A DNA stretch of 63,952 nucleotides. Source: Clostridiaceae bacterium. GTDB lineage: Bacteria; Bacillota; Clostridia; Peptostreptococcales; Tindalliaceae. The DNA lies in NCBI GenBank assembly GCA_024635995.1, contig JAGXHW010000014.1, positions 1-63,952 on the forward strand, given 5' to 3'. Positions 61,152 through 63,952 of the stretch are shown in pieces. The translations under genes and the position numbers were made by a program. The first letter of the stretch is position 1. Each line of letters starts with the position of its first letter. The notes beneath the pieces were generated by a model. It saw nothing but the letters and a program-made list of their open reading frames with translations, was not told the origin of the DNA and did no database searches.

Positions 61152-62510
61152 ATGATCAGGGAAGAAAATAAAAATAATCCGAAGAATGAACAAAAACAAC
61201 AAAAAAAACTGGCAACATACACCTTAGGATGTAAAGTCAATCAATATGAAACCCAGGCGCTGATAGAAATGTTTGAAAACGCAGGCTATGTATCTGTGTC
61301 CATTGATGAGGGAGCTGATGTTCTCATCATCAACACCTGTACAGTCACCAGCATGAGTGATCGCAAGTCAAGGCAGATGATACGAAAAGCCAGAAAGCTG
61401 AATCCCATGGCTGTGGTGGCCGTAACTGGTTGTTATGCCCAGTTGTCACCCGAAGAAGTTAAAAAAATAAAAGGGGTTCAGGTAGTTGCAGGAACTAGCC
61501 AGCGTCATCGGCTTTTGGATGCGGTTGAGGCTGTTCTTCCAATGCAGGAAAGCCCTGTTGTGTTGGTGAAATCACACCCAAAAGGTGAAGCATTTGAACC
61601 ATTATCTGTAACAAAGACAAACGAAATGACGCGTGCTTATGTGAAGATACAGGATGGTTGCAATCAGTTTTGCAGTTATTGCATTATTCCCTACGCCCGA
61701 GGTTCCATTAGAAGCAGGGATAAAATTGAAGTGGTTCAAGAAGTTAAAAGACTTGTAAAACATGGGTATCAGGAAGTTGTCTTAACAGGCATACACTTGG
61801 CATCATATGGCAAAGAAAAGAAAAATTCCCATGAACTCATAGACCTATTGGAGTCCATTGATAAAATTGAAGGATTAAAGCGATTGCGATTGGGTTCATT
61901 GGAACCGACGTTAATGCAGATTGATTTCGTTGAAAGATTGATGAAACTGACAACCTTGTGCCAGCACTTTCATTTGTCATTACAAAGTGGATGCAATAAG
62001 ACACTTAAGGCGATGAACCGGAAATACACCACAGAAGACTATGAACTGGCAGTTAATTTAATTAGACAGATTTATCCAACAGCAGCCATTACAACAGATA
62101 TAATTGTGGGCTTTCCTGGAGAAACTGACGAAGATTTTAATCGGTCATTGGCATTTGCCCAAAAAATAGGTTTTACTGATGTCCATGTTTTTCGGTATTC
62201 TGCCAGGGAAGGAACACCCGCTGCTTTATTTGAAGCACAAGTCGCTGAAGAAGTTAAAACTAAGCGCAGCAAAAGACTGGCCATGGCAGTGGACACCATG
62301 AAAGCTCAATACCTGGTCCAATTCATCGGCCGGGAAATAGATGTGTTGATAGAAAAAGTATCATCATTGGATGAACACTACATGGAGGGCCACACAAGAC
62401 ACTATGTTCGCGTATTGATACCATTTGAGAAAAAACTGCTTCAACATGAGGTCAAGGTTAGGATCACCGATGCAGATAAGGATCACTGTAAAGGCGTTTT
62501 ATTAATATAA
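61152..62510 (+). CDS. mtaB: tRNA t6A37 methylthiotransferase MtaB
   Basis: 452 residues. The UPF0004 N-terminal part has LGCKVNQYETQAL and the iron-sulfur cysteines in INTCTVTSMSDRKSRQ and VTGCYAQL. The radical SAM core has VKIQDGCNQFCSYCIIPYARGSIRSR and HFHLSLQSGCNKTL, and a TRAM domain ends it. It converts t6A to ms2t6A in tRNAs. GGAGGCG, inside the rsmE stop region, precedes its ATG five bases after rsmE, so they are coupled. Confidence 0.94.
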   Translation: MIREENKNNPKNEQKQQKKLATYTLGCKVNQYETQALIEMFENAGYVSVSIDEGADVLIINTCTVTSMSDRKSRQMIRKARKLNPMAVVAVTGCYAQLSPEEVKKIKGVQVVAGTSQRHRLLDAVEAVLPMQESPVVLVKSHPKGEAFEPLSVTKTNEMTRAYVKIQDGCNQFCSYCIIPYARGSIRSRDKIEVVQEVKRLVKHGYQEVVLTGIHLASYGKEKKNSHELIDLLESIDKIEGLKRLRLGSLEPTLMQIDFVERLMKLTTLCQHFHLSLQSGCNKTLKAMNRKYTTEDYELAVNLIRQIYPTAAITTDIIVGFPGETDEDFNRSLAFAQKIGFTDVHVFRYSAREGTPAALFEAQVAEEVKTKRSKRLAMAVDTMKAQYLVQFIGREIDVLIEKVSSLDEHYMEGHTRHYVRVLIPFEKKLLQHEVKVRITDADKDHCKGVLLI

Positions 62511-62627
62511 GAAGCAGGAAAACTTAATTCTATGTAGAAGTACTTTCAAGAATTATTTGTATAAGAAGCACTGTGTAATGTATATAAATATAATATAGGT
62601 TAAATTCTTTCTGAAAGGAGCTTTCAT

Positions 62628-62975
62628 ATGGACGATTGTATCTTTTGTAAAATTGCACAAAAGGAGTTATCATCAGAAGTTGTTTATGAAACGAACGAGG
62701 TCATTGCGTTCCGGGATGTGGCACCTGTTGCACCAACACACATACTTCTGATCCCCAAAAAGCATATTCAGTCACTCTCACAACTTGAGAAGAATGACCG
62801 CGCGGACCTGATGCCGAAAATGTATGATGCCATTGATGAGCTGGTGAAAAAGGAAGGCTTGAATGAAAAAGGTTATCGCGTTGTGTCCAATACAGGAAAA
62901 GAAGGGGGACAAACGGTAAACCATTTACATTTTCATTTGTTGGGTGGTCGTTCTATGCAGTGGCCTCCAGGCTAA
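62628..62975 (+). CDS. HIT family nucleotide hydrolase (HinT type)
   Basis: 115 residues with CIFCKIAQKELSSEVVYETN, DVAPVAPTHILLIPKKHI and the catalytic triad HLHFHLLGGR. HinT-type proteins hydrolyse adenosine phosphoramidates. It is preceded by GAAAGGAGC. It lies between mtaB and rpsU in the usual clostridial order, with an AT-rich gap upstream that may hold a promoter. Confidence 0.93.
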   Translation: MDDCIFCKIAQKELSSEVVYETNEVIAFRDVAPVAPTHILLIPKKHIQSLSQLEKNDRADLMPKMYDAIDELVKKEGLNEKGYRVVSNTGKEGGQTVNHLHFHLLGGRSMQWPPG

Positions 62976-62984
62976 AAATGTTTA

Positions 62985-63013
62985 TTGCACAACCCGCTAA
63001 TATAGGTTATAAT
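62985..63013 (+). promoter_or_regulatory. Promoter of rpsU
   Basis: TTGCAC (62985-62990), 17 bases, TATAAT (63008-63013). The start codon of rpsU lies about 84 bases beyond the expected transcription start. Confidence 0.75.
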
Positions 63014-63102
63014 TGGAACATGTTCAATCAACCCCGCAGTAATCTCAGCCACAACCTGATAGATCATGCACTGCCTGTGCCAGCGGAGGGAGGGAGAAGT
63101 CA

Positions 63103-63285
63103 ATGTCAGAAATTAAAGTGAAAGACAATGAAACACTGGACAGTGCTCTTCGTCGTTTTAAGCGTCAATGCGCAAAATCCGGTGTGTTATCCGAGGCTAG
63201 AAAAAGAGAGCATTATGAGAAGCCCAGTGTTGCTCGTAAGAAGAAAGCAGAAGCAGCTCGAAGAAAGAACAACAAAAAGTTTTAG
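63103..63285 (+). CDS. rpsU: 30S ribosomal protein S21
   Basis: 60 residues, very basic, [41 protein letters not shown] in parts, ending RRKNNKKF. S21 helps the small subunit find initiation sites. GGAGGGAG precedes the ATG. It is followed by the YqeY-like gene, the usual pair. Confidence 0.96.
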   Translation: MSEIKVKDNETLDSALRRFKRQCAKSGVLSEARKREHYEKPSVARKKKAEAARRKNNKKF

Positions 63286-63330
63286 GTTATTGTTCTAAGA
63301 ATTGAAAACATACAGAATTAGGTGAAGCAA

Positions 63331-63777
63331 ATGTCATTAAGGGAACAATTGGCTGCTGACATGAAGTCAGCCATGAGAAACAAAGACAAGATCCGCAAGG
63401 ATGTTGTAACAATGATTCGTTCCTCCATAAAACAGGTTGAGGTTGATGAGCGCAAAGTTTGCAATGATGAAGATGTACAACTTCTCATCATGAAGCAGGT
63501 TAAACAGCGCAAAGACGCATTGGAGGCCTTTAAACAGGGCCACCGAGAAGACTTGATTGAACAGACAAAGGCAGAAATTACCCTACTTGAATCTTATTTA
63601 CCTGAACCACTTTCTCAGGAAGAGCTAACGGAAATTGTAAAGGAAGCTGTGGTTGCAACAGGTGCTGAGACGATAAAAGATATGGGCAAGGTTATGTCTT
63701 TGGTGATGGAAAAAACAAAAGGTAGAGCAGATGGAAAAGTTGTGAACCAGTTGGTTCGACAGCACCTGTCTTCCTAA
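63331..63777 (+). CDS. GatB/YqeY domain protein
   Basis: 148 residues starting MSLREQLAADMKSAMRNKDK. The helical YqeY domain has IRSSIKQVEVDERK, QRKDALEAFKQGHREDLIEQTKAEI, LESYLPEPLSQEEL and IKDMGKVMSLVMEKTKGRADG. It resembles the tail of the GatB amidotransferase subunit and may bind tRNA; its role is not proven. AGGTGA precedes the ATG at 63331, whereas a GTG three codons earlier lies in that site. Confidence 0.92.
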   Translation: MSLREQLAADMKSAMRNKDKIRKDVVTMIRSSIKQVEVDERKVCNDEDVQLLIMKQVKQRKDALEAFKQGHREDLIEQTKAEITLLESYLPEPLSQEELTEIVKEAVVATGAETIKDMGKVMSLVMEKTKGRADGKVVNQLVRQHLSS

Positions 63778-63780
63778 ATA

Positions 63781-63806
63781 AAACCCGGCAATGCCGGGTT
63801 TTTTAC
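63781..63806 (+). terminator. Terminator after the YqeY-like gene
   Basis: AACCCGGCA pairs with TGCCGGGTT around a short loop, followed by TTTTACTTTATT. A group II intron begins some ten bases after it. Confidence 0.9.
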
Positions 63807-63813
63807 TTTATTC

Positions 63814-63952
63814 GCGTGCCCAGCAAGCCGTTAATTGCTAACTGGTGAAAGTCCAGACTGAGTAAATACCAAGATGCTCAGTAGCTAACAGGCAACTGGT
63901 GGAGAAATCCTAAGGTTGGAGCCCTGTGAAAAAGTACCGATGAAAATCGGGC
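63814..63952 (+). mobile_element. Group II intron, 5' part (cut by window end)
   Basis: The 139 visible bases carry the conserved domain I of bacterial group II introns: GCGTGCCCAGCAAGCCGTTA, CTGGTGAAAGTCCAG, GTAAATACCAAGATGCTCAG, AGCTAACAGGCAACTGG and GGAGAAATCCTAAGGTTGGA. The position right after a Rho-independent terminator is characteristic of class C introns, which use the terminator as target. The reverse-transcriptase gene would lie further along, outside the window. The exact 5' boundary is uncertain by a few bases, because the expected GUGYG start is not seen as such. Confidence 0.85.

Noticed and set aside
1-63952. CRISPR arrays, prophage, integrase-att sites or an origin of replication
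   Set aside because: No regularly spaced direct repeats, phage structural genes, integrases or DnaA-box clusters were seen.

Overview
The window is a stretch of chromosome from an anaerobic, low-to-moderate GC Firmicute, most likely a member of the class Clostridia. The evidence is the conserved gene order holA-(rpsT)-lepA-hemW-hrcA-grpE-dnaK-dnaJ-prmA-rsmE-mtaB-HIT-rpsU-yqeY, strong AGGAGG ribosome-binding sites, frequent TTG and GTG starts, a perfect CIRCE operator, a DegS/DegU pair, and anaerobe-type families (DUF362, FeFe-hydrogenase-like protein, C_GCAxxG_C_C protein). The genus cannot be fixed from the sequence alone.

Layout. Positions 1-14.7 kb are accessory and metabolic: a 5'-truncated DUF362 protein, YdbC, an HD protein, a decayed ATPase gene, a Y-family polymerase, a chromate transporter, a NAD-kinase-like protein, a TDT transporter, a stalk-domain secreted protein, a cyclase, a broken FeFe-hydrogenase-like gene, NAD kinase and a pseudouridine synthase. 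Positions 15.4-21 kb hold tRNA-Ala and a molybdenum-cofactor block (MoeA, a MoeA fused to a binding-protein domain, a MOSC protein), then a degenerate GGDEF protein and a TIM-barrel protein. Positions 21-31.4 kb hold a PHP phosphatase, a tiny Cys-rich gene with its own promoter and terminator, a heterodimeric ABC exporter divergent from a MocR regulator and lipid kinase, an M23 peptidase and a PepV-like dipeptidase. Positions 31.5-38.9 kb hold DUF896, DegS/DegU, two tRNA-Leu genes, PolA, CoaE and an orphan peptide-binding lipoprotein. Positions 39-50.6 kb hold an AlaX editing protein, a solitary DNA methyltransferase, a metallo-beta-lactamase lipoprotein, a beta-propeller lipoprotein, a TPR protein, YibE/F, a ComEC without its hydrolase domain, a nicotinamidase-like hydrolase and HolA. 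Positions 50.7-63.8 kb are the translation and heat-shock core. The window ends inside the 5' part of a group II intron.

Features that stand out are: (i) a dispersed double-hairpin repeat (about 125 nt when complete) present in several full, deleted and end-only copies; (ii) the 5' end of a group II intron placed directly after a Rho-independent terminator at 63.8 kb, and a roughly 40-nt remnant of the same kind of intron after another terminator at 38.96 kb, which is the class C pattern; (iii) two pseudogenes whose internal deletions removed their catalytic motifs (a P-loop, and H-cluster cysteines); (iv) a 46-residue four-cysteine protein encoded by a strongly signposted single gene; (v) a ComEC split from its metallo-hydrolase part. 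No CRISPR array, prophage or intact insertion sequence was seen.

Family assignments rest on motif recognition by eye, without database searches. Where a start codon is moved downstream of the longest open frame, the choice follows Shine-Dalgarno spacing.
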